Assembly (NCBI GenBank): GCA_937907595.1
Contig: CALCXL010000607.1
Span: 1 to 7,877, forward strand
Length of the DNA: 7,877 bases
Direction of reading: 5' to 3'
Source of the DNA: an uncultured Pseudomonadota bacterium
GTDB taxonomy: Bacteria; Myxococcota_A; UBA796; UBA9615
Below the pieces are notes generated by a model. The model searched no databases and was not told where the DNA came from. It saw only the letters and a list, made by a program, of their open reading frames with translations. This document shows positions 1-5,914 of the stretch, one piece after another; positions within the stretch are counted from its first letter, which is position 1, and every line of letters begins with the position of its first letter. The position numbers and the translations under genes are program-made.

Positions 1-1238
1 CGTAGAGCCGCGCCACCCCCCTCCACGTGCTCCACCACCTGCTCGGCCTGCTCGGCCCCCAGGGAGCCCCCCAGGAACCGCGGCTGCGTGGCGTGCAGCA
101 CCGTGATCCGGGCGCCGGCCATGCGGGCCAGGTCCACCGCCAGCTCCAAGCCCCGAAACGACGTGGTGGTGGCGCCGACCGGGACCAGGATCGACCGGTA
201 GGGGTGCGTGCCCCGGCTGATCAGCAGGGGGCTGCGCGCGCGGTTGTAGAGCGCCCGGAGCGCGGTGGTGTCCCGGTAGCCCAGCAGACGCTTGCTGGGC
301 GCGGGGATCACCAGGATGCCGGGGTGCGCCGCCAGCACCGGGTCCACCAGCTCGGCCTCGGTGGGCCCCAGGGGCACCGGCGTGGGCCAGCCCGGCTCGG
401 CGGGGGCCGGCGTTCCCCGAGGCACCACGCGGTGGAATCGCTCCATGCCGACCAGATCGCGAAACCAGCGGGCCTCCTCCCCGGCCGCGTCCCCGCCGTC
501 GGGGTCCCACCACACCACCGAGCGGCCGAACTGCCGGGGGAACTGCGCCGCGCCCAGGCGGAAGTAGTCGGCGACGGCGCGCAGGGTCTCCGGCTCCCCC
601 ACCAACAGGACCTGGTCGCCCGCTTCCACCCGGGTGTCGCCGTGGGGCACGAGCAGGCTGCCGTCCCGGTAGATCGCGCCCACCAGGTACTCCCGCGTGG
701 CCACCTCAGAGAGGGGCCGGCCCACCACCAGCGAGCCGGGCATCACGCGCACCTGCAGGATCTCGCCGTGGCCCAGGCCCACCTCCGACGTCGTCACCAC
801 CACGCCGGGCAGCCGGGCGATCAAGGCGCCCGCCATGGCCATGTGGGCCGACACGGGCTGCGCGCCCAGGGCCATGACCTCGTCCACCCGCCCCAGGTCG
901 GAGACCCGGCAGATGACCTCCGGCACGCCCATGGCCACCGCGAGCCTCGCGGCTTCGACGTTGGTGCTGTCCGAGCTGGTTGCGGCGATGAGCGCGTAGG
1001 CGTCGTCGACTCCGGCGGTCCGGAGCACCAGGGCGGAGGTGGCGTCACCTTGAAGCAGCGTTACGCCTTCAACTCGGCCGAGCGCCTCAAGTCGGCGGGG
1101 GTCCTTGTCGATGAGGGTTACAGCGATGATCCGTGCCGTACGCTCCACCACACCGAGGCCCGTCGGGCCTGCGCCGACCACGATCAGGCCCGAGCGGCCT
1201 GAGGTCGACTCGGAGTGCAGGGTCTGGGGGTCGGTCAC
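1..1238 (-). CDS. RCK (TrkA-N/TrkA-C) potassium-channel regulator fused to a universal stress protein domain, C-terminus off the left edge
   Basis: I read 412 residues before the sequence runs out. Residues about 17-135 form a TrkA-N/RCK Rossmann domain: LIVVGAGPTGLG carries the GxGxxG dinucleotide loop (22-27), LIDKD ends strand 2 with the acidic residue (D44) that contacts the ribose in NAD(H)-binding members, and GDAT (64-67) and the TSSDSTN segment are family hallmarks. Residues about 155-215 match the TrkA-C/RCK-C ligand domain. From about 347, RSILVPVG followed by an amphipathic helix and ITVLHAT begins a Usp domain. Such proteins normally gate K+ or cation transporters from the cytosol in response to nucleotides, but no transporter gene is visible. 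No membrane segment is present. Residues 300-342 resemble the end of an earlier, degenerate Usp repeat (inference). The Asp usual after the first Usp strand is Gly here, as in many transporter-linked Usp domains. The GTG start is the most upstream in-frame choice, four codons after a TAG stop. The ligand is unknown. Confidence 0.85.
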   Translation of the reverse strand, partial: MTDPQTLHSESTSGRSGLIVVGAGPTGLGVVERTARIIAVTLIDKDPRRLEALGRVEGVTLLQGDATSALVLRTAGVDDAYALIAATSSDSTNVEAARLAVAMGVPEVICRVSDLGRVDEVMALGAQPVSAHMAMAGALIARLPGVVVTTSEVGLGHGEILQVRVMPGSLVVGRPLSEVATREYLVGAIYRDGSLLVPHGDTRVEAGDQVLLVGEPETLRAVADYFRLGAAQFPRQFGRSVVWWDPDGGDAAGEEARWFRDLVGMERFHRVVPRGTPAPAEPGWPTPVPLGPTEAELVDPVLAAHPGILVIPAPSKRLLGYRDTTALRALYNRARSPLLISRGTHPYRSILVPVGATTTSFRGLELAVDLARMAGARITVLHATQPRFLGGSLGAEQAEQVVEHVEGGGAAL

Positions 1239-1244
1239 CTTCCG

Positions 1245-1250
1245 ATCCTA
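1245..1250 (-). promoter_or_regulatory. Putative -10 element (TAGGAT) for a leaderless RCK-Usp transcript
   Basis: On the minus strand TAGGAT lies exactly 6 bases before the GTG start at 1238 and matches TATAAT at the first two and last two positions. A transcript starting the usual 6-8 bases after a -10 would begin at or next to the start codon. GGAAG abuts the GTG, which is too close to act as a normal Shine-Dalgarno. No good -35 hexamer is visible 17 bases upstream, so this rests on the -10 and its position only. Confidence 0.35.
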
Positions 1251-1310
1251 TCGGTATGTGGGCCGTCGCGCCGGGGCCGGGCGAAGCAGTGCCCGCCGCC
1301 GGGGCGAGGG

Positions 1311-1339
1311 TTGTCCCCCCTTTGTGGCGGGCCTAGCCT
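1311..1339 (+). promoter_or_regulatory. Putative sigma70-type promoter for rpoD
   Basis: TTGTCC (1311-1316) matches TTGACA at four positions. After exactly 17 bases comes TAGCCT (1334-1339), which keeps the three most conserved bases of TATAAT (first T, second A, last T). Transcription would start near 1346 and leave a leader of about 120 bases before the rpoD ATG. The match is modest but stands out against very GC-rich surroundings, and it supports the later start codon for rpoD. Confidence 0.4.
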
Positions 1340-1456
1340 CTCTTGAGGGGGTGGCGTCGAGAGCTCCCCGCCTCGAAGTCGACGGGGGCGTCGGCGCGCG
1401 CAGGATCAGAGTCTGAGGGCGGAACATCCGGGGACCCCGTAGGGCCCTCATCCATC

Positions 1457-1461
1457 GGGAG
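1457..1461 (+). promoter_or_regulatory. Ribosome binding site of rpoD (GGGAG)
   Basis: GGGAG ends 4 bases before the ATG at 1466. It decides between that ATG and the in-frame ATG at 1343: protein after 1466 matches sigma region 1.1, while the 41 residues upstream are a low-complexity Gly/Ser stretch with no family match. Confidence 0.65.
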
Positions 1462-1465
1462 CGAC

Positions 1466-3127
1466 ATGGCCAAGACGCAGGACAAGGACTGGTTCACGAC
1501 CCTCGTGGCCCTCGGCCGCAAGAAGGGCTCCGTGAGCTTCGACCAGCTCAACGACGCGCTGCCGGCCGATCAGGTCTCGCCGGACCAGCTCAACGAGATC
1601 GTCTTCCGCCTCAACGAGATGGGCGTGGAGATCATCGAGTCCGCGGCCGCGACCAAGAAGCTGCAGAAGGCGGCGATGGTCAGCAAGACGGAGTCGTTCT
1701 TCGACCGCCGCACCCGGGCGACGCCGACGCACGATCCGGCGGTGCCGATGGACCCCCTGCGCGTCTACCTGCGCAAGATGGGCGGCGTCTCCTTGCTGTC
1801 TCGCGACGGCGAAGTGGACATCTCCCGACGCATCGAGAAGGGCGAGGTGCGCTCCCGCCGGGCGCTGCTGACGACCCAGTTCGGCACCCGCTCGCTGTTC
1901 GAGATCCTCGGTGAGGTGGGCCAGGACGCCTCCGAGCGCATCCACGCCGAAGTGCTGGAGCCCCTACGCGCCCTGGAAGCCGAGCAGCTTGGCGTGCTGG
2001 CCGCGCAGGACGAGGCCCACGCTCGGGGCGAGGCCGATCTGGCCCTGGAGGAGCGCCTGGAGTCGATCCACGAAGAGAGCTTCGCGCTCCTGGGCCAGCT
2101 GGAGCTCGATCGACGCCAGTACGTCCAGGTCCTCAGCGCCTTCAAGGCCCACGTCAAGGAGCTGCTGGCCGGTGACCGCGCGCTGGCGGGGGCGGCGCGG
2201 CGCCTGGCGGTGCCCGTGGCGGAGCTGGACGGAGCCCTCGCCCGGGCGGCGGGCGGCCCCCTGGGCGCGGAGATCACCGCGCTCGCGGCGGAGGTCGAGG
2301 AGGCCCGCCAGGCCATCGCCGCGGTCAGCCAGCGCATCGGCCCCGAACCCCAGGATGTGCGCAGCCTGCACAACCGCGTGCGGGACGCCGAAGCCCTGGC
2401 GGAGCGGGCCAAGACGGAGATGGTGGAGGCCAACCTGCGCCTGGTCGTCTCCATCGCCAAGAAGTACAACAACCGCGGCCTGGACTTCCTGGACCTGATT
2501 CAGGAAGGGAACATCGGCCTCATGCGGGCGGTGGTGAAGTTCGAGTACCGCCGCGGCTACAAGTTCAGCACCTACGCCACCTGGTGGATCCGCCAGGCCG
2601 TGACCCGCGCCATCGCGGACCAGGCGCGCACGATCCGCATCCCGGTGCACATGATCGAGACGCTCAACAAGGTCGTCCGCACCTCCCGCACCCTCGCCCA
2701 GGACCTGGGCCGGGACGCCACGCCGGAGGAGATCGCCGTGCACCTGGAGATGGAGCTCGACCGGGTCGAGATGATCCTCAAGCTCAAGCGCGGGCCGATC
2801 TCCCTGCAGACCCCCGTGGGCGACGAGGAGGACAGCCAGCTGGGCGACTTCATCGAGGACACGTCGGCCATCTCACCGGCGGAGGCCGTGATCTCCAAGA
2901 GCCTGCGGGAGCAGACCCGGCAGGTCCTCTCCACCCTCAGCCCCCGGCAGGAGCGCGTCCTGCGCCTGCGCTTCGGCATCGACGGCGCATCCGACCACAC
3001 GCTCGAGGAGGTCGGACGCGACTTCGGCGTCACCCGGGAGCGGATCCGGCAGGTCGAGGCCAAGGCCCTGCGCAAGCTGCGGCACCCCAGCCGTGCAAAG
3101 CGTCTGAAGCCCTTCCTCGAGGCCTGA
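1466..3127 (+). CDS. rpoD: RNA polymerase primary sigma factor (RpoD/SigA, sigma70)
   Basis: The 553-residue product is a group 1 sigma factor, which directs core RNA polymerase to housekeeping promoters. Domains in order: region 1.1 (about 8-60, KGSVSFDQLNDALP), region 1.2 (about 94-128, DPLRVYLRKMGGVSLL), a charged Ala/Glu/Leu-rich non-conserved region (about 130-300), region 2 (about 315-395, including DLIQEGNIGLMRAV and the -10 reading segment YKFSTYATWWIRQAV), region 3 (about 396-470, with a DEEDSQLGDFIED sigma finger at 453-465), and region 4 (about 480-553). The last carries the -35 helix-turn-helix TLEEVGRDFGVTRERIRQVE (512-531). Region 1.1 and the full domain set separate it from RpoS- or RpoH-like alternatives. 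It is somewhat shorter than E. coli RpoD (613 residues). The usual upstream partner dnaG is absent; the gene to its left is divergent. No terminator is evident before the next gene, 44 bases on, so read-through is possible. Confidence 0.97.
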   Translation: MAKTQDKDWFTTLVALGRKKGSVSFDQLNDALPADQVSPDQLNEIVFRLNEMGVEIIESAAATKKLQKAAMVSKTESFFDRRTRATPTHDPAVPMDPLRVYLRKMGGVSLLSRDGEVDISRRIEKGEVRSRRALLTTQFGTRSLFEILGEVGQDASERIHAEVLEPLRALEAEQLGVLAAQDEAHARGEADLALEERLESIHEESFALLGQLELDRRQYVQVLSAFKAHVKELLAGDRALAGAARRLAVPVAELDGALARAAGGPLGAEITALAAEVEEARQAIAAVSQRIGPEPQDVRSLHNRVRDAEALAERAKTEMVEANLRLVVSIAKKYNNRGLDFLDLIQEGNIGLMRAVVKFEYRRGYKFSTYATWWIRQAVTRAIADQARTIRIPVHMIETLNKVVRTSRTLAQDLGRDATPEEIAVHLEMELDRVEMILKLKRGPISLQTPVGDEEDSQLGDFIEDTSAISPAEAVISKSLREQTRQVLSTLSPRQERVLRLRFGIDGASDHTLEEVGRDFGVTRERIRQVEAKALRKLRHPSRAKRLKPFLEA

Positions 3128-3159
3128 CGCCCGGCTGGGCAGGGCCGGCCGCGGGCGGG

Positions 3160-3165
3160 TACCTT
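3160..3165 (+). promoter_or_regulatory. Putative -10 element (TACCTT) for a leaderless hydrolase transcript
   Basis: TACCTT fits TANNNT and lies exactly 6 bases before the GTG at 3172, the same geometry as upstream of the RCK-Usp gene. No Shine-Dalgarno precedes the GTG. The 44-base gap after rpoD otherwise holds only a short GCCC-GGCT-GGGC hairpin (3129-3140) with no T-run, so I do not call a terminator. Co-transcription from rpoD remains an alternative. Confidence 0.3.
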
Positions 3166-3171
3166 GCGCCG

Positions 3172-3924
3172 GTGACGACCTGGATCGCCCTCTCCCTCTG
3201 GCTCCTCCTCTGCGCCGCTCTGGTCTGGTGGGGACGCCAGATCCCGCCCCCCGACGAGGTCCACACCACGCCCACCGACGACGGATGGGTGCTGTCGCTG
3301 TACCGCTTCCTGCCCCCCCCCGGGGTGCCGCGCCGCCCGGTGCCGGTGATCCTGGGCCACGGCATCCTCATGAGCCGCTTCTGCTGGGAGTTGGGCCCCG
3401 CGGTCTCCGTGCCGCGCTGGCTGGCCGCCCGGGGACACGACGTGTGGGTGGCCGAATACCGGGGCACGCCCTCCTCGCAGCCGCCGCCCGCCGGGGGACG
3501 CTGGCGCTACGACGCACGGGATCACGGCTGGTCGGACGTGCCGGCCATCCTGGACTGTGTGCGGAGCACCACCGGCGCGCCGACGGCGAGCTGGGTCGGG
3601 CACTCCATGGGCGGGATCGTGGCCTACCTCTACGCGTCGCGGTTCGGCAGCGAGCGCCTCCACCGGCTGGTCGCCCTGGCCAGCCCCATGCGCTTCGGCG
3701 CGGGGCGGGGCGCCTTCGCCCGCTCCCTGCCTGCGGCGCGCCGGGCCGTCGGCCGGATCGGGCTCCTGCCCCTGAGCCCCCTGGTGTTCCTCACCCTGCC
3801 CTTCGCGGTCTTCCTGCCGTCGCCATCAACCCGCGGCTGCTCACCCTCCGGGAGCGCGCGGGCCTGTTCGGCGGGTCCTTTCGGGACGTCGGCGCGCAGC
3901 TCCACGGCTGGTTCATTGATTTGA
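3172..3924 (+). CDS. Hydrolase reading frame as encoded: truncated N-terminal part
   Basis: Taken literally, translation from the GTG runs to a stop at 3922-3924 and gives 250 residues. The first 216 are genuine alpha/beta hydrolase sequence, with anchor, oxyanion hole and nucleophile Ser. The last 34 are out-of-frame Ser/Ala/Gly-rich residues. The product would lack the Asp and His of the triad and the last core strands, so it should not be active if made. Confidence 0.5.
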   Translation: MTTWIALSLWLLLCAALVWWGRQIPPPDEVHTTPTDDGWVLSLYRFLPPPGVPRRPVPVILGHGILMSRFCWELGPAVSVPRWLAARGHDVWVAEYRGTPSSQPPPAGGRWRYDARDHGWSDVPAILDCVRSTTGAPTASWVGHSMGGIVAYLYASRFGSERLHRLVALASPMRFGAGRGAFARSLPAARRAVGRIGLLPLSPLVFLTLPFAVFLPSPSTRGCSPSGSARACSAGPFGTSARSSTAGSLI

Positions 3925-4267
3925 AGATCGGTCGCCGCACGGTCGGCGTCGGGGAGGAGGCAGGACACGTCGCCCCGGGGGATCTGAGCCGGCTGGAGGC
4001 GCCCCTGCTCGTGGTGGCGTCGACGGGGGACCGGATCGCGCCGCCCCGATCGGTGCACGCAGGCTGGCGAGCGGCGGGCAGCGCGACCCGGAAGTACGTG
4101 CTCTTCGGGGACTCGCGAAACGATCCGGCCCGGTCGACCGTCTTCGGACACAACGACCTCATGTGCAGCCGAACCGCGCTGGAGCAGGTGTGGCCCTTGG
4201 TGGCCGACTGGCTGGAAACGGACGAGGCGGAGCTCAACGCCGCCCAGGTGGCGGCCCCCACCGACGC

Positions 4268-4272
4268 AGGAG
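4268..4272 (+). promoter_or_regulatory. Ribosome binding site of the cellulose-synthase-like glycosyltransferase (AGGAG)
   Basis: AGGAG lies 4 bases before the ATG at 4277, inside the last codons of the hydrolase. It fixes this start against the open upstream frame, which continues back to an ATG at 4163 without adding family-like sequence. Residues from 4277 begin the expected hydrophobic N-terminus. Confidence 0.65.
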
Positions 4273-4276
4273 CGGC

Positions 4277-5914
4277 ATGCCCGGCCTCATCCCCCTCGCC
4301 CTGATCGCGGCCCCCTGGTGGGAGACCGCGGTGCTGACGGCCTACCTGGGCTCCGTGCTGGGCCTCAGCGTGTTCGGCCTGCACCGCCTCAGCCTCCTGT
4401 ACCTGTACTGGCGCCACCGGGACCGCGCCGTGCCCCTGCCGGAGCCGGTGGCGGACGCAGAGTGCCCCCACGTCCTGGTGCAGCTGCCCATCTACAACGA
4501 GCGCTTCGTGGTCGAGCGGCTCCTGGACTCCGTGGCCGCCCTGGACTGGCCGGCGGACCGGCTGCATGTGCAGCTCTTGGACGACTCCACCGACGACACC
4601 GTGGAGGTCTCCACCCGCGCCGTGCGCCGCCACCGCGCGGCGGGCCTGGACATCGAGCTGCTGCACCGGGTGGACCGGTCGGGCTTCAAGGCCGGAGCCC
4701 TGCAGGAGGGCCTGCAGGCGGAGGCCACCAGCCCCTTCGTGGTGGTGTTCGACGCAGACTTCGTCCCCCCGGCCGACTTCCTGCGGCGCATCGTGCCGCC
4801 GCTGCTCGACGACGAGGGCGTTGGCATGGTCCAGGCGCGCTGGGGCCACCTCAACCGGGACGACTCGCTGCTCACGCGCGCCCAGGCGATCCTCCTGGAT
4901 GGCCACTTCATCATGGAGTCGGGCGCCCGCTTCCGGGGCGGGCGCTTCTTCAACTTCAACGGAACCGCCGGGATCTGGCGGCGTCAGGCGATCGTCGACG
5001 CCGGGGGCTGGCAGGGGGACACCCTCACCGAGGACCTTGACCTGAGCTACCGCGCCCAGCTGGAGGGCTGGCGCTTCGTCTACCTGCAGTCGCTGGAGGT
5101 CCCCGCGGAGCTTCCCACGGACCCGCGGGCCTTCAAGAGCCAGCAGCACCGGTGGGCGAAGGGATCGATCCAGTGCGCTTTCAAGCTGCTGCCCCGGATC
5201 TGGCGGGCCCCGCTCCCCCTGGCCCAGAAGCTGGAAGCCAGCTTCCACATGGGCAACAACCTGGCCTACCCCCTGATGGTCGTGCTGCTGCTCGTGCTGC
5301 CCCTGGCCATCGGCCTGCGCCAGGACAGCCCCCTGTGGATCGGCCTGGCGGTGGACCTGCCCGTCTTCGTCTTCGCCACCCTCAACCTGATGGCCTTCTA
5401 CGCCCTGGCCGAGCGCGAGGTGGATCGCAGCACCTGGGCCTGGAAGCTCCCCCTGGTGCCCTTCGTCCTGGGCCTGGGGGCCAGCCTGACGCCCAACCAG
5501 GCGCGCGCCGTCTGGCAGGCCCTGCGCGGCCACCGCAGCCCCTTCGTGCGCACCCCCAAGGCGGGTGATGGGGGAAACACAACGCGCTACCGGCCCCGCA
5601 TCGGGGCGCAGGTGCTCGTGGAGATCGCGGGCTGCCTCTACTACACCGGGGCGGCGCTGCTGGCTGCGAGCGCGGGGCTGTGGCTGTCGATGCCCTTCCT
5701 GCTGCTCTTTGCGGCCGGCTTCGGGGTGCTCGGCTTCGGCTCCCTGCTCCCCGACGCCCGGCCGGTCAGAGCCGGTAGCGGCGCCGGCACCAGAGCGCCC
5801 ACGCTGCAGCCGGCGCCCCGTACTCGACCCATGGCACCCACGCCGGCGCCTGCCAGGGTCCCCCGCCCTGTTGCGTCGTCCACGCCAGGTACGAAAGCGG
5901 CAGGAGGCCGCTGA
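4277..5914 (+). CDS. Membrane-bound family 2 glycosyltransferase, cellulose synthase A-like
   Basis: The 545-residue protein has one or two N-terminal membrane helices (about 12-45), a cytoplasmic GT2 domain (about 64-310) and a C-terminal set of helices (about 328-346, 352-376, 388-405 and 447-490). All processive-type motifs are present: QLPIYNE (69-75), the first Asp pair in LLDDSTDD (D102, D103), the metal-binding DAD (159-161), the TED base motif (251-253) and QQHRW (289-293), which places the acceptor in cellulose- and hyaluronan-synthase-type enzymes. It should move sugar from a nucleotide sugar on the cytoplasmic side to a growing glycan or lipid. Neither the sugar nor the acceptor can be read from sequence, and no PilZ domain or BcsB-like partner is seen, so true cellulose synthesis is not supported. 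Residues 497-545 are a Pro/Ala/Arg-rich tail encoded wholly opposite the 3' end of the convergent gene. The recognisable protein stops near LLPDARP. It is probably co-transcribed and coupled with the upstream hydrolase. Confidence 0.9.
   Translation: MPGLIPLALIAAPWWETAVLTAYLGSVLGLSVFGLHRLSLLYLYWRHRDRAVPLPEPVADAECPHVLVQLPIYNERFVVERLLDSVAALDWPADRLHVQLLDDSTDDTVEVSTRAVRRHRAAGLDIELLHRVDRSGFKAGALQEGLQAEATSPFVVVFDADFVPPADFLRRIVPPLLDDEGVGMVQARWGHLNRDDSLLTRAQAILLDGHFIMESGARFRGGRFFNFNGTAGIWRRQAIVDAGGWQGDTLTEDLDLSYRAQLEGWRFVYLQSLEVPAELPTDPRAFKSQQHRWAKGSIQCAFKLLPRIWRAPLPLAQKLEASFHMGNNLAYPLMVVLLLVLPLAIGLRQDSPLWIGLAVDLPVFVFATLNLMAFYALAEREVDRSTWAWKLPLVPFVLGLGASLTPNQARAVWQALRGHRSPFVRTPKAGDGGNTTRYRPRIGAQVLVEIAGCLYYTGAALLAASAGLWLSMPFLLLFAAGFGVLGFGSLLPDARPVRAGSGAGTRAPTLQPAPRTRPMAPTPAPARVPRPVASSTPGTKAAGGR
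5766..5914. other. 149-base convergent coding overlap
   Basis: The 3' ends of the plus-strand cellulose-synthase-like gene and the minus-strand GT-C gene overlap tail to tail. There is no intergenic spacer and no T-rich terminator. The only hairpin I see is GCCGG/CCGGC at 5771-5788 with an 8-base loop and no T-run. The minus-strand product looks authentic through the overlap. The plus-strand product is low-complexity there. Confidence 0.8.

Larger units (their letters stand above)
1239..1465. other. Divergent intergenic region between the RCK-Usp gene and rpoD
   Basis: These 227 bases separate two head-to-head genes and must hold both promoters. I see a sigma70-like promoter facing rpoD, a -10-like hexamer hugging the start of the RCK-Usp gene, and small GC-rich inverted repeats such as CCTC-TCTT-GAGG at 1337-1348 and GGGGACCCC around 1430. 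None of these repeats is long enough to call an operator. The rpoD reading frame stays open back to 1343, but that extension looks non-coding and I do not count it as protein. Confidence 0.6.
3172..4304 (+). pseudogene. Membrane-anchored alpha/beta hydrolase (lipase/esterase-like), interrupted by a -1 frameshift
   Basis: Reading across the break gives a protein of about 377 residues. The GTG start is followed at once by a hydrophobic signal-anchor (residues about 4-20, IALSLWLLLCAALVWW), so the enzyme is probably tethered to the membrane. Then come the oxyanion-hole GHG (62-64) and the nucleophile elbow GHSMGG with Ser145. After the break, in another frame, follow STGDRIAPP with the likely catalytic Asp (codon 4029-4031) and FGHNDLM with the likely catalytic His (codon 4149-4151). 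The layout resembles acid-lipase-like hydrolases of the alpha/beta family; the substrate cannot be told. The frame changes between about 3805 and 3821: upstream the plus-1 frame reads LTLPFAVFLP, downstream the neighbouring frame reads VAINPRLLTLRERAG. One lost base, for instance CCGGTC reduced to CCGTC at 3817-3821, would explain it. The end overlaps the glycosyltransferase start by 28 bases. Either a recent inactivating mutation or a sequence error is possible. Confidence 0.75.

Noticed and set aside
27..1202. A 391-codon open frame on the plus strand opposite the RCK-Usp gene
   Set aside because: Its product is His/Gln/Arg/Gly-rich without domain motifs, while the minus strand encodes clear TrkA-N, TrkA-C and Usp motifs. 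It is an antisense shadow typical of high-GC DNA.
1343..1465. Earlier in-frame ATG for rpoD adding 41 residues
   Set aside because: The extension is low complexity and overlaps the likely transcription start. The ATG at 1466 has a good Shine-Dalgarno and begins just before region 1.1.
3129..3140. Possible rpoD terminator, GCCC-GGCT-GGGC hairpin
   Set aside because: The stem is only 4 base pairs and no T-run follows, so it is not distinguishable from chance in GC-rich DNA.
3805..3825. Programmed -1 ribosomal frameshift in the hydrolase
   Set aside because: No X XXY YYZ slippery heptamer lies at the junction and no reason for two products is apparent. A one-base loss is simpler.
3791..5533. 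A 580-codon minus-strand frame opposite the hydrolase and glycosyltransferase
   Set aside because: Low-complexity Gln/Gly/Val/His composition and no motifs; the opposite strand has all GT2 motifs in order.
4277..5914. True cellulose synthase (bcsA)
   Set aside because: Catalytic motifs fit the superfamily, but there is no PilZ domain and no bcsB, bcsZ or bcsC neighbour, so the polymer cannot be named.
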